Positions 1-8,198 of a stretch of DNA of 64,000 bases are shown one piece after another. A program made the translations under genes and the position numbers. Numbering within the stretch: position 1 is the stretch's first letter; each line of letters starts with the position of its first letter. This DNA comes from JABSSA01 sp039960995 (GTDB taxonomy: Bacteria; Pseudomonadota; Alphaproteobacteria; Rhodobacterales; Rhodobacteraceae): assembly GCA_039960995.1 (NCBI GenBank), contig JBDVKF010000044.1, forward strand, positions 62,001 to 126,000, in the 5' to 3' direction. A model generated the notes under the pieces. The model was not told the DNA's origin. It was given only the letters and a program-made list of their open reading frames with translations, and did no database searches.

Positions 1-617
1 GTCAACCCAACGGCTTCCATCGCACGACGGATTTCGCGATTTTTGCCTTCGCGCAAACCAATCGTGGCCCAAGCATTTGCGCCCTGTTGTCGATCCAAGG
101 TGATTTGCATCGGCTGAAAACGCTCGCCCTCGACTGTGAGCCCGTCGCGTAACGGCTTAAACGACTCGTCCGATGGTCTGCCGTGGATACGCACACGGTA
201 TCGGCGCATCCAACCCGTTGAAGGAAGTTCCAGCTTTCGCTTGAGTTCGCCATCATTGGTCAGCAACAGCAACCCTTCCGAATTGATATCAAGGCGCCCC
301 ACTGACATCACCCGTGGCAAGTCTTCGGGCAGTTTATCAAAGATGGTCGCGCGACCTTTTTCGTCTTTTGCAGATGTGACCAAGCCAGTTGGTTTATGAT
401 ACCGCCACAATCGCGCCGGTTCCGCCGCTTGAAGCGGTTTGCCATCGACAGAGATTTTGTCCGATGTGGTCACATTCAACGCAGGACTGTCGATCACTTT
501 GCCATTCACGGCCACACGACCTGCACGCACGATATCTTCTGCACCACGACGACTGGCCAAACCGGCGCGGGCGATGACTTTGGCGATACGATCACCAGGA
601 GGGGCTTTGTCAGACAT
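1..617 (-). CDS. Pseudouridine synthase, RsuA/RluB family (3' end outside window)
   Basis: Isomerises a specific uridine in rRNA to pseudouridine. The 205 codons visible from the ATG at 617 show an S4 RNA-binding domain (about residues 8-60) and then the catalytic domain. The family signature GRLD..SEGLLLLTNDG is present, with the catalytic Asp at about residue 110, and an REGKNREIRR segment near the window edge is also typical of the family. The reading frame runs off position 1, so the C-terminus is missing from the window but there is no sign that the gene is broken. It starts 9 bp after the methyltransferase at 627-1409 and is probably cotranscribed with it. Assignment to RluB, RsuA or RluE cannot be settled from this fragment. 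Confidence 0.9.
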   Translation of the reverse strand, partial: MSDKAPPGDRIAKVIARAGLASRRGAEDIVRAGRVAVNGKVIDSPALNVTTSDKISVDGKPLQAAEPARLWRYHKPTGLVTSAKDEKGRATIFDKLPEDLPRVMSVGRLDINSEGLLLLTNDGELKRKLELPSTGWMRRYRVRIHGRPSDESFKPLRDGLTVEGERFQPMQITLDRQQGANAWATIGLREGKNREIRRAMEAVGL

Positions 618-626
618 GTCGCGGCT

Positions 627-1409
627 TTAGGGGGTTGTTACCGGCTGCGCAACCGGCTTGAAACCCGCCACACTCGACGCACACCCGTAAAAGTGCGACC
701 TCTGACTGACAAAAAGTCCCTCTGTACGCAGGGCCTCCGCAAAGAAAGTGATGTCGCCAAAGTTGCGTGTATAGATGCCCAACATGCTGAAATCCTGAGC
801 ACCTTTCAAAAACAGTCGTTCAATCAATGGCAGTACAAAGTCGAGGTGCAACCGATAGAGCGGTCGCAAAACCCAACCCTTTGGATCAGACGCTTCGATC
901 AAGGTAAAAGCACCTCCGGGCCGCAAAATCAGAGCAATGCGTTTGGCCAGCAGGGACTGTTGGGCATGCGTAAGAGTTTTTAACCCGAACGTCGACATAA
1001 CGATATCGGCGGATGCATCGGGCAAATCAGTTTCCAAAACATTGGCCTGACGGTGTTCAATGCGGTGCGAGATCTGAGTGTGCAAGCGGTTCACCGCTTG
1101 ATCATGCATGGATTTGGAAATGTCGATTGCTGTGATCATGGCCTTTGGAAACACCGAAAGAACATGAGGCCACGCTTCGCCGGTTCCGGCCATCAGATCA
1201 ATTATCTGTGGCGTATCTTTATTTATGTCGCTGCCTTTATGGCGGGATAGAACCAATTGGCCGGGCAATCTGGACACACATTGGCGACGCCAAAGCCAGA
1301 TGAACCCCATAGAACCGACGGCGGACCACATTCGATAATTGCTCGAACATCGATCAAACAAGTCAGCCACAAAAGCTGGGTCATAAATATCGTCTGTATC
1401 TCTATCCAT
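627..1409 (-). CDS. Class I SAM-dependent methyltransferase (UbiE-like)
   Basis: 260-residue protein with a SAM-binding motif I, DLMAGTGEAW (residues 71-80), the acidic end of strand 2 (ITAIDIS, about 92-98) and a post-I region DADIV-like segment before an RPGGAF loop. This is the Rossmann-type methyltransferase fold closest to UbiE/Coq5-like enzymes. The substrate is not evident: there is no ubiquinone gene nearby, so I do not call it ubiE. It is immediately upstream of the pseudouridine synthase on the same strand and divergent from tadA, so a nucleic-acid or small-molecule substrate are both possible. Confidence 0.75.
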   Translation of the reverse strand: MDRDTDDIYDPAFVADLFDRCSSNYRMWSAVGSMGFIWLWRRQCVSRLPGQLVLSRHKGSDINKDTPQIIDLMAGTGEAWPHVLSVFPKAMITAIDISKSMHDQAVNRLHTQISHRIEHRQANVLETDLPDASADIVMSTFGLKTLTHAQQSLLAKRIALILRPGGAFTLIEASDPKGWVLRPLYRLHLDFVLPLIERLFLKGAQDFSMLGIYTRNFGDITFFAEALRTEGLFVSQRSHFYGCASSVAGFKPVAQPVTTP

Positions 1410-1486
1410 TCGGCGTTGGTAAGGCGCGACGCTGGGATTCGCAAATGCAGGCTTGCACGGCGCCGCGCAGCATGGGACTGAACCCT

Positions 1487-1942
1487 ATGGTGTTCAAAAG
1501 CTTCATGGATCAGGCATTGGCCGAAGCCCGCGCTGCAGCCGAACGGGGCGAGGTTCCCGTGGGCGCGGTTGTCGTTGATCCAAGCGGTTCGGTTGTCGCG
1601 TCTGCCGGCAACAGAACCCGCGAGCTTTCAGATCCATCAGCCCATGCCGAAATGCTGGCGTTGCGTGCAGCGTGTGCCGCGTCAGGGACGCACCGGTTGC
1701 CGGATCATGATTTATACGTGACGCTGGAACCCTGCGCGATGTGCGCAGGTGTCATCGCCGCGACGCGTATTGCGCGGGTCTATTTTGGGGCAGCGGATCC
1801 AAAATCTGGCGGCGTTCTTCATGGGGCTCGTGTGTTTTCCCATCCGCAATCCCACCACGTACCCGAAGTTTATGATGGGATTGCCGAAAACGAAGCGTCG
1901 CAACTTTTGCAAGATTTCTTTGCAGCGCGCCGAAAGTCTTAA
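1487..1942 (+). CDS. tadA: tRNA-specific adenosine deaminase TadA
   Basis: Zinc deaminase that converts the wobble adenosine 34 of tRNA-Arg to inosine. Sequence shows the cytidine/deoxycytidylate deaminase zinc site: HAE (about residues 53-55, catalytic Glu) and PCAMC (about 82-86), preceded by the RGEVPVGAVVV segment typical of TadA. The in-frame ORF opens earlier, at 1445, but family proteins begin just before the FM..AL.EA helix. I therefore prefer the ATG at 1487 (151 aa); 1472 is an alternative, and no start has a clear Shine-Dalgarno. It is divergent from the pseudouridine synthase operon. Its stop codon is shared with the convergent gene at 1939-2253. Confidence 0.92.
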   Translation: MVFKSFMDQALAEARAAAERGEVPVGAVVVDPSGSVVASAGNRTRELSDPSAHAEMLALRAACAASGTHRLPDHDLYVTLEPCAMCAGVIAATRIARVYFGAADPKSGGVLHGARVFSHPQSHHVPEVYDGIAENEASQLLQDFFAARRKS

Positions 1943-2253
1943 TTGCTATCGTTGAGGCGTCTTGGATGGCGGGCTTTTCTCTTAATCCATCGGCTTAGTC
2001 TTGGGTCGCAATTCGACGCCTCAAGCGCGGAAAATAGCGATCCACGCGGGGCATAGGTGCCGCCAATGCCGTGTGTTTCAAGTGTTACCCCGAAGCTGCG
2101 CAGGAAGTCCCGGTCTCGGGGGGCCACGCCGACAAGACGGCTCACTGGTTTGCGGGCATCTCGCAGTTTTTCGCGAAGGGGGCATGCGGCGTTTGCAACC
2201 GAAACGCCAGTGACTGCAACAGACAATGACAAGAAAAATACCGTTGGTTTCAT
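1939..2253 (-). CDS. Small secreted hypothetical protein
   Basis: 104-residue protein with a clear Sec signal peptide (basic start, hydrophobic core, probable cleavage after ANA near residue 22). A basic mature part follows, with two cysteines (one right after the cleavage site, one near residue 82) and an Arg/Lys-rich C-terminus. I do not recognise a family. It is convergent with tadA and their stop codons use the same TTAA at 1939-1942. The export signal supports a real gene; function is unknown. Confidence 0.6.
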   Translation of the reverse strand: MKPTVFFLSLSVAVTGVSVANAACPLREKLRDARKPVSRLVGVAPRDRDFLRSFGVTLETHGIGGTYAPRGSLFSALEASNCDPRLSRWIKRKARHPRRLNDSN

Positions 2254-2400
2254 GCGTGTTGTCCTTAGCTGCTATTTTCGAAGTAAGGGCAAAGAGCCCT
2301 CTGAAGCCAGTATAGTTAATGTTAATCTTCAGTGAGAGCACATTTCCGTGCGTCTTGAAACTCGACTAGTACCGTAAGAAGGGGGCAAGGGTCTTTCAGA

Positions 2401-3315
2401 TCAAGGCCTGTTCTGATGTGCCGCGCGGAAAGATCGTGGTGATTGGTTTGTTTTGCTTTCAAACAAGCGCGTGAACGCGCTGCGGGATGCAAATCCGACA
2501 AGGGCCGCGATGCGCTTAACAGGTAGATCCGTCGTGCTGAGCAGTCGTGCCGCTTGATGCACCCGCAATTCACGTAACAATTCCATCGGCCCTGACCCGT
2601 ACGCATCGGCAAATCGCTTTGCAAAAGCGGAACGGCTCATTCCAACATGGGCGGCCAAGCTTTCGACGGTATGTGGTTCACCCGGTTCGTCAAGCATCAG
2701 GCGCAATGCGTTCCAAACGGAAGGATCAGCCAGTGCAGCCATCCATCGAAACGTGCTGCCTGCCTCATTCAATCGCTTTCGCAGCATCTCGATAAGGCAT
2801 TGCGTTAAAATCGCACGGATCATGGCGCGACTGCCCGGCCTTGGGTTCGATATTTCGATCAATAAGGCAGCCAAGGCATATTTGACTTCGCTTGTGTCGG
2901 AAATGTATTCGACCAACGGTTCGCGGATCAGTTCGATAATGTCGGTGACGCCACGCAATCCAATTGTGACATGTGCGCAAAGCGCGGTAAGCTGGCTTTC
3001 GTTTGCTGCCTCTGTTCCAGCCATCAAGCTGGCAAGCTTTAATTCGGCTGGTTTGCAATCGGGTATCAGGTTATCGGAATATCCAAAGCTACGTAAGTTG
3101 TGGCTTTGAAGGGCAGGCACCAACACAAATGAACCCCTCGAAACCTTAAGGGGCGGTCGGCCGGCGATTTGGATCTGACCTTCGCCAGATAACACGTAAT
3201 GAAGCGTCACAGCCGCGTCTTTGCCCATCCCAAGATCACATTGTCCTTGCAACTCGCAGATGGCGAAAGGGTCTGTCGAAATCTCTAGCTCATCGAAGAT
3301 GTGTTCGAAGTTCAT
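2401..3315 (-). CDS. AraC family transcriptional regulator with cupin N-terminal domain
   Basis: Transcription factor with an N-terminal cupin/AraC-binding-like domain (about residues 10-180) and a C-terminal double helix-turn-helix (about 210-300) ending in the family pattern GF.S.SAFTRLF....NQSPRSFR. The ORF can be extended to a GTG at 3372, but the ATG at 3315 places the protein start just before the cupin domain. It also leaves the tandem repeats at 3332-3392 in non-coding DNA, so I prefer 3315 (304 aa). It is divergent from the exported cysteine hydrolase at 3440, the usual arrangement for a regulator and its target. Confidence 0.88.
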   Translation of the reverse strand: MNFEHIFDELEISTDPFAICELQGQCDLGMGKDAAVTLHYVLSGEGQIQIAGRPPLKVSRGSFVLVPALQSHNLRSFGYSDNLIPDCKPAELKLASLMAGTEAANESQLTALCAHVTIGLRGVTDIIELIREPLVEYISDTSEVKYALAALLIEISNPRPGSRAMIRAILTQCLIEMLRKRLNEAGSTFRWMAALADPSVWNALRLMLDEPGEPHTVESLAAHVGMSRSAFAKRFADAYGSGPMELLRELRVHQAARLLSTTDLPVKRIAALVGFASRSAFTRLFESKTNQSPRSFRAAHQNRP

Positions 3316-3331
3316 GAGGTAATATTGCAGA

Positions 3332-3392
3332 ATTCTGGACGAAAAGAGACCTAAGTTTGCCTTCGGGATCACAATCCGGACGGAAAGGCACG
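3332..3392. promoter_or_regulatory. Tandem direct repeat, candidate AraC operator
   Basis: Two 20-bp direct repeats (3332-3351 and 3373-3392) share the core GGACG.AAAG and agree at about 14 of 20 positions. Their centres are 41 bp apart, close to four helical turns. They lie between the AraC regulator and the divergent hydrolase gene. AraC-type activators usually bind tandem direct sites; that this one does so here is inference. Confidence 0.4.
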
Positions 3393-3439
3393 TGGGGCTT
3401 CCTAGGCTGAGTTATCGCAATACGTGGAGGAACCCGACA

Positions 3440-4285
3440 ATGTGCAATTGCAATGACCATGACAATGTTAAAACAGGAAGTGAAGAAACACGCATTTCAC
3501 GCCGCGCTGCTCTACGCGGCGGAGTAGCTGCAACAGTTGCCGCGGCCTCGACCGCTGCTGCAACATCGGCAAGCGCGCAAAGTGCAAACCCGTATGCCGA
3601 TCCGGCAGAACCTGCTTTGCCCCCTTCAGATATGAAGCTGGATCTGAGCCGTGCGGCATTGGTGGTGACCGATCCACAGATCGATTTTCTAAGCCAGGAC
3701 GGCGTAACATGGGGCGTTGTCGGCAAATCTGTGACTGAACATAACACCGTCAACAATATCGAAACTCTGTTCAAAGCGGCCAAAGCGGCTGACATCACAG
3801 TCGCTGTGTCGCCGCATTATTACTATCCAACCGATCATGGTTGGAAGTTTGAAGGTGCATTGGAAAAACTGATGCACAAGATTGGAATGTTTGACCGCGC
3901 CGGACCGTTGAACATCGATGGTTTCGAAGGATCGGGTGCAGATTGGATGCCGCAATACAAGCAGTATATCGAAGACGGAAAAACCATCGTGACGTCGCCG
4001 CATAAGGTTTATGGAAACGACACGAATGACTTGTCTTTGCAGCTGCGTAAGCGAGGTGTTGATCAAGTGATCTTGTCGGGAATGTCGGCAAACCTGTGCA
4101 CAGAATCCCATATGCGGGAATTGTTAGAGCAAGGATTTGAAGTGGCCGTTGTCAAAGATGCGACCGCCGCCGCTATTATTCCTGAAGGCGATGGATATCT
4201 CGCCGCGCTGACAAATTTCCGCTACATGGCAAACGCCGTTTGGTCCACCGACGAAGCGGTCGCGCAAATTGGCGCAGCAGGCTAA
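3440..4285 (+). CDS. Tat-exported cysteine hydrolase (isochorismatase family)
   Basis: 281-residue isochorismatase-like hydrolase. The N-terminus carries a twin-arginine signal (SRRAALRG at about residues 20-27, then an alanine-rich hydrophobic stretch ending SASA). The mature domain has the catalytic triad positions expected for the family: Asp79 in VTDPQIDF, Lys189 and Cys220 in SANLCTESH. The ATG at 3440 follows a GGAGG 10 bp upstream and gives the full Tat leader. The family hydrolyses C-N or ester bonds in small amides; the substrate is unknown. Periplasmic export is unusual, since most members are cytoplasmic. It is divergent from an AraC regulator that probably controls it. Confidence 0.85.
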   Translation: MCNCNDHDNVKTGSEETRISRRAALRGGVAATVAAASTAAATSASAQSANPYADPAEPALPPSDMKLDLSRAALVVTDPQIDFLSQDGVTWGVVGKSVTEHNTVNNIETLFKAAKAADITVAVSPHYYYPTDHGWKFEGALEKLMHKIGMFDRAGPLNIDGFEGSGADWMPQYKQYIEDGKTIVTSPHKVYGNDTNDLSLQLRKRGVDQVILSGMSANLCTESHMRELLEQGFEVAVVKDATAAAIIPEGDGYLAALTNFRYMANAVWSTDEAVAQIGAAG

Positions 4286-4329
4286 ATTGTCGTCAGAAAA
4301 CCGCGCCGCCCGTTCAGTCGGGCGGCAAT

Positions 4330-4737
4330 TTAGCTTTCGACTTGATGGACTTCGATGACGTTTCCATCAGGGTCATAAAAGAAAATCTGGCGCCATCCTG
4401 CGACCGCCTGATTGCCCCACTCGGCATAGGGCACACCTTGTTCTTTCAGATGCGCAATAAAGGTAGGCAGATCATCCGTGCGATATGCAATATGGCCGTG
4501 GCTGACGGGGTTTATGGTTTGCCCGGCACGAATTCCGGCAAGCACATCCTTTTGAGCCAGATGCATCTGAATTGCGCCGTCTGTCACGAAGGCGACATCA
4601 CCCGCATACCCCTTATTTTTCTCAAGCTTGGGAAGCCCTTGAGTTTCGTGGTTTAGACCGAGAACTTGACGATAGAAATCGTCCATACGTTCCACGTTCT
4701 CGGTGGCTAAATTGACGTGATGCAATGTAAGTTTCAT
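4330..4737 (-). CDS. VOC family protein (glyoxalase/dioxygenase fold)
   Basis: 135-residue vicinal-oxygen-chelate protein. It has the two beta-alpha-beta-beta-beta modules, with HHVNLA at the start, FYRQVLGL in the first helix, GHIAYRT opening the second module and FYDPDGNVIEVHQ at the end. The His and Glu positions suitable for metal binding are present. The fold covers glyoxalases, extradiol dioxygenases and antibiotic-binding proteins, so substrate cannot be assigned. It is convergent with the cysteine hydrolase and divergent from gatC. Confidence 0.8.
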   Translation of the reverse strand: MKLTLHHVNLATENVERMDDFYRQVLGLNHETQGLPKLEKNKGYAGDVAFVTDGAIQMHLAQKDVLAGIRAGQTINPVSHGHIAYRTDDLPTFIAHLKEQGVPYAEWGNQAVAGWRQIFFYDPDGNVIEVHQVES

Positions 4738-4850
4738 GACTGACCCTTTCGCGTTATATCATGGCGCAATCGCAACCAACGGCAAGCCCCACCTTGAAGC
4801 CGGACGCACAGAGCGCTAAAGCCAGCGAAAGCCTGTCACGGAGACCCCTT

Positions 4851-5138
4851 ATGTCCATCGACGTTAATACCGCAGCCCGCGTGGCCAAGCTGGCCCGGAT
4901 CAAGGTTGAAGAGGCCGATCTTCCGGCGCTCGCGGATGAATTCAACAATATCCTTGGCTTCATTGAACAGCTCAATGAAGTGGACGTAGAGGGCATCGAG
5001 CCCATGACCTCGGTCACGCCGCAGCGTTTGAAACGTCGCGAAGATGTAGTGACAGACGGCGATCAGGCAGAAAAAGTTATCAAGAACGCGCCTGAAACCC
5101 GTGAAGGATTTTTCGCAGTTCCAAAGGTGGTCGAATAA
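4851..5138 (+). CDS. gatC: Aspartyl/glutamyl-tRNA amidotransferase subunit C
   Basis: Small subunit of the GatCAB complex that amidates misacylated Glu-tRNA-Gln and Asp-tRNA-Asn. The 95-residue protein contains the conserved VAKLARI, the FNNILGFIEQLNEVDVEGIEPM segment in the middle and a C-terminal PETREGFFAVPKVVE that wraps around GatA. The ORF opens at 4761, but the ATG at 4851 has a GGAG upstream and matches the family length. Its TAA overlaps the ATG of gatA by one base (TAATG), indicating translational coupling. gatB is not in the window. Confidence 0.96.
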   Translation: MSIDVNTAARVAKLARIKVEEADLPALADEFNNILGFIEQLNEVDVEGIEPMTSVTPQRLKRREDVVTDGDQAEKVIKNAPETREGFFAVPKVVE

Positions 5139-6622
5139 TGAGCGAACTGAACAAATTTGGACTGGCGCAGGCACGTGACGCTTTACGAGCCGGAGACGTT
5201 ACAAGCGTTGAATTGACCGAAGCCTGTTTGCACGCCATCGAAGGTGCAGGTGCGTTGAACGCGTTTGTGCATAAAACACCAGAAATCGCGATGGATCAGG
5301 CCAAAGCGGCGGATGTTCGTATCCAGAATGGCGACGCTCCGGACATGTGTGGTTTGCCGTTGGGAATCAAAGATCTGTTTTGTACCAAAGGTGTTCCATC
5401 TCAGGCGGCGTCAAACATCCTGAAGGGATTCAAGCCGGAATACGAATCAACGGTGTCTCAGAACTTGTTTGATGCGGGCGCTGTGATGTTGGGTAAGCTC
5501 AACATGGACGAATTCGCGATGGGGTCGTCCAACGAAACATCGTGCTATGGCGACGTGGTTAATCCATGGCGGCGGGGTAATGACGACACGGCGCTGACGC
5601 CAGGGGGGTCATCTGGTGGGTCTGCATCCGCGGTGGCGGCGGATTTGTGTTTGGCCGCAACCGGCACCGACACCGGTGGATCGATCCGCCAACCTGCGGC
5701 TTTTGTTGGGATCACCGGGATCAAACCAACATATGGGCGCTGTTCGCGTTGGGGTGTCGTAGCGTTCGCCTCATCGCTGGATCAAGCTGGCCCGATGACG
5801 AAATCAGTGCGCGATGCTGCGATGATGCTGGAAACCATGTGCAGCCATGATCCAAAGGATTCAACCAGCGCAGATTTTCCCGTCCCAAATTTTGAAGCCA
5901 TGCTGACTGGCGATATCAAAGGCAAGAAAATCGGAATTCCGCGCGAATACCGTATGGATGGCATGCCGGACGAAATCGAATCGCTTTGGGCAGACGGGCG
6001 CAAAATGCTCGAAGAGGCTGGTGCCGAAATGGTCGACATTTCCCTGCCGCATACAAAATACGCTTTGCCAGCCTATTACGTGATTGCCCCCGCAGAAGCG
6101 TCATCAAACCTTGCACGGTATGACGGGGTTCGCTTTGGGCATCGGGCCAGTTTGGAACAGGGTGATGGCATCACCGAAATGTACGAAAAGACTCGCGCCG
6201 AAGGTTTTGGTGCCGAAGTCCAACGACGTGTCATGATCGGCACCTATGTTCTAAGCGCTGGTTTTTACGACGCGTATTACAATCGCGCACGCCGCGTTCG
6301 GGCCTTGATCAAGAAAGACTTTGACGATGTGTTTGAGCAAGGGATTGATGCGATCCTAACGCCTGCCACACCGTCAGCGGCTTTTGGGTTGGGCGAAGGG
6401 TCTGATGATCCCGTGCAGATGTATTTGAACGATATTTTCACAGTGACCGTAAACATGGCTGGATTGCCGGGTATCGCCGTGCCTGCTGGGCTGGACAAAC
6501 AAGGTCTACCGCTGGGTCTGCAGCTGATTGGCCGCCCTTGGGAAGAAGGCGACCTGCTAAACATTGCCTACGGTTTAGAGAATGCTGCTGGTTTTGTGGA
6601 AAAACCTGCGAAATGGTGGTAA
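5138..6622 (+). CDS. gatA: Aspartyl/glutamyl-tRNA amidotransferase subunit A
   Basis: 494-residue glutaminase subunit that releases ammonia for tRNA transamidation. It carries the amidase signature with the Lys-Ser-Ser triad: Lys78 in GLPLGIKDL, cis-Ser158 in GGSSGG and nucleophile Ser182 in GTDTGGSIRQPA. The length is typical. It directly follows gatC with a one-base overlap. Confidence 0.97.
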   Translation: MSELNKFGLAQARDALRAGDVTSVELTEACLHAIEGAGALNAFVHKTPEIAMDQAKAADVRIQNGDAPDMCGLPLGIKDLFCTKGVPSQAASNILKGFKPEYESTVSQNLFDAGAVMLGKLNMDEFAMGSSNETSCYGDVVNPWRRGNDDTALTPGGSSGGSASAVAADLCLAATGTDTGGSIRQPAAFVGITGIKPTYGRCSRWGVVAFASSLDQAGPMTKSVRDAAMMLETMCSHDPKDSTSADFPVPNFEAMLTGDIKGKKIGIPREYRMDGMPDEIESLWADGRKMLEEAGAEMVDISLPHTKYALPAYYVIAPAEASSNLARYDGVRFGHRASLEQGDGITEMYEKTRAEGFGAEVQRRVMIGTYVLSAGFYDAYYNRARRVRALIKKDFDDVFEQGIDAILTPATPSAAFGLGEGSDDPVQMYLNDIFTVTVNMAGLPGIAVPAGLDKQGLPLGLQLIGRPWEEGDLLNIAYGLENAAGFVEKPAKWW

Positions 6623-6668
6623 TCCATCGTAAAGCGGGATGAAACCCGGCTAAAATTGGGTGAGGCTG

Positions 6669-7493
6669 ATGTGGAAGCGTAGTGTTCTAATTTGTTGCAG
6701 CATTGTCGGTTTGGCTGCGTGCCAACCGTCTGTTCCGGATAGTCGGGGATTCAACAACGGCGCTGTTCCGGATACGGGACGGGGTGTCGGGTTTAACAAT
6801 TCGTTGTCCGAAGCCCGCGCCCGAGAAGCTGCATTGGCCCGAGAAGCTGCCTTGGCAAGAGAAGCGTCCTTGGCAAACCAAACTAGGTCGGGTCGTCCGC
6901 CAATCGCGGGGGTTGCTGGCGTTGCTGGTCCAACGACGCAAGTCTCTGCGCAACCTGTGCCACGATCGGTCGACACCAGCGGTCGCGACCCTGAATTGGC
7001 GCAAATCGAAGCGCAAGCTGATGCGCGCGCGCGCGCCGCCAATTCCGGCCAGAACATTGTAAATGCGAGCCCGAGTAACGCAGCACCAGTGATTGTAAAC
7101 AATCCTGGGATTTCGTCTGAACAAGATTTCGGTTCAGTGTCGTCCCAACGTTCAATCGAAGCGGACGCAGCGCGTATCGCAGCAAACCGGGCACAGCGCG
7201 AAGTTGTTCAACCCACCGCGTTGCCGACACGCAGCGGCGGGAGCCAGCCCAATATCGTTGAATACGCCCTAAGCACGTCGCATCCACGTGGCACACGTAT
7301 ACATCGGCGGGTGTCGATTAACAGTGCTGCAAAGTTCCAACGCAATTGTGCGGCCTATGCATCTAACGATGATGCACAGGTTGATTTCCTGTCGACAGGC
7401 GGACCAAAACGCGATCGCAAGGGGCTAGACCCTGATGGCGATGGTTATGCTTGCGGTTGGGATCCTGCAGCGTTCCGACGTGTTGGCGGCTAA
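6669..7493 (+). CDS. Lipoprotein with C-terminal Excalibur-like calcium-binding motif
   Basis: 274-residue predicted lipoprotein. The signal peptide ends in a lipobox LAAC with Cys18. A short Ala/Arg/Glu-rich repeat (AREAAL units, about residues 52-72) follows, then a long low-complexity, Ala/Ser/Asn-rich linker. The C-terminus has a conserved domain with Cys residues and DPDGDGYACGWDP, which matches the Excalibur-type DxDxDGxxC calcium loop. A GTG at 6660 is an alternative start, but the ATG at 6669 gives a proper signal peptide. The amidase gene starts with the next base after its stop, so the two are likely one operon acting in the envelope. Confidence 0.72.
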   Translation: MWKRSVLICCSIVGLAACQPSVPDSRGFNNGAVPDTGRGVGFNNSLSEARAREAALAREAALAREASLANQTRSGRPPIAGVAGVAGPTTQVSAQPVPRSVDTSGRDPELAQIEAQADARARAANSGQNIVNASPSNAAPVIVNNPGISSEQDFGSVSSQRSIEADAARIAANRAQREVVQPTALPTRSGGSQPNIVEYALSTSHPRGTRIHRRVSINSAAKFQRNCAAYASNDDAQVDFLSTGGPKRDRKGLDPDGDGYACGWDPAAFRRVGG

Positions 7494-8159
7494 GTGAACC
7501 TGAACGTTCACCTGTCACCAAATTGTGGACCACGACGCGACGGATTGAAGCCTGAATTCGTTGTTCTGCACTACACAGCCATGGGACTGGCCGAAGATGC
7601 TTTGCACGTTCTGTGTTCGCCAGAGCGCGAAGTGTCGGCGCATTATTTGATCAGCAAGACGGGCAAGCTTTGGCAATTGGTCCCTGAGACAGATCGAGCT
7701 TGGCATGCGGGCAAAGGGGAATGGCAGGGTTTGCTGGATATGAATTCTCGTTCCATTGGGATCGAGTTGGACAATGATGGGCAGACACCGTTTGAAGAGG
7801 CGCAAATGGCTGTCCTTGAAACCTTGTTGGCGGGAATCCTGACACGTTGGAACATTCCACCGTCAAATGTGATTGGTCATTCAGACATGGCGCCGGGGCG
7901 CAAGATTGATCCCGGCCCATTATTTGATTGGGGTCGTCTTGAACGCGCGGGTCTTGCCGGGCGTCGTGGATCGGATATTGGCCCAAGCGATCCGGATGCG
8001 CGTACCTTTCGAAAGGTTGCGCAACACGCAGGATACACAGCGGATGTGGACGACGAAACGCTGCTTTCTGCCGTACGGCTTCGGTACCGGCCAAATGCCA
8101 GCGGACTATTGTCCCCCGAGGATTTTACCCCAATCGGACACGCCGCTCTTTGGACCTAA
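7494..8159 (+). CDS. N-acetylmuramoyl-L-alanine amidase (Amidase_2 family)
   Basis: Zinc amidase that cleaves the lactyl-amide bond between N-acetylmuramic acid and the stem peptide. The 221-residue protein shows the T7 lysozyme/AmpD/AmiD-type ligands His26 (VVLHYTAM), His129 (IGHSDMAPGRK) and Asp139, plus the SIGIELDNDG strand. A C-terminal ~60 residues may be a small peptidoglycan-binding-like extension. It starts with GTG at 7494 directly after the lipoprotein stop. No signal peptide is visible, so a cytoplasmic AmpD-like recycling role is as likely as a periplasmic one. Confidence 0.88.
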   Translation: MNLNVHLSPNCGPRRDGLKPEFVVLHYTAMGLAEDALHVLCSPEREVSAHYLISKTGKLWQLVPETDRAWHAGKGEWQGLLDMNSRSIGIELDNDGQTPFEEAQMAVLETLLAGILTRWNIPPSNVIGHSDMAPGRKIDPGPLFDWGRLERAGLAGRRGSDIGPSDPDARTFRKVAQHAGYTADVDDETLLSAVRLRYRPNASGLLSPEDFTPIGHAALWT

Positions 8160-8163
8160 ACCA

Positions 8164-8191
8164 TTGACGCGGCCCCAAAACCCGCACTAAA
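8164..8191 (+). promoter_or_regulatory. Candidate rnpB promoter
   Basis: TTGACG at 8164-8169, a 16-bp spacer and a weak -10 (ACTAAA, 8186-8191) place a start near 8199, exactly where the RNase P RNA helix P1 begins. Sequence match only. Confidence 0.4.
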
Positions 8192-8198
8192 GAGCGCG

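Noticed and set aside
6829..6880. Tandem DNA repeat in the lipoprotein gene as a CRISPR-like or mobile repeat
   Set aside because: It is an in-frame AREAAL-coding repeat of about 3 units within a lipoprotein linker.
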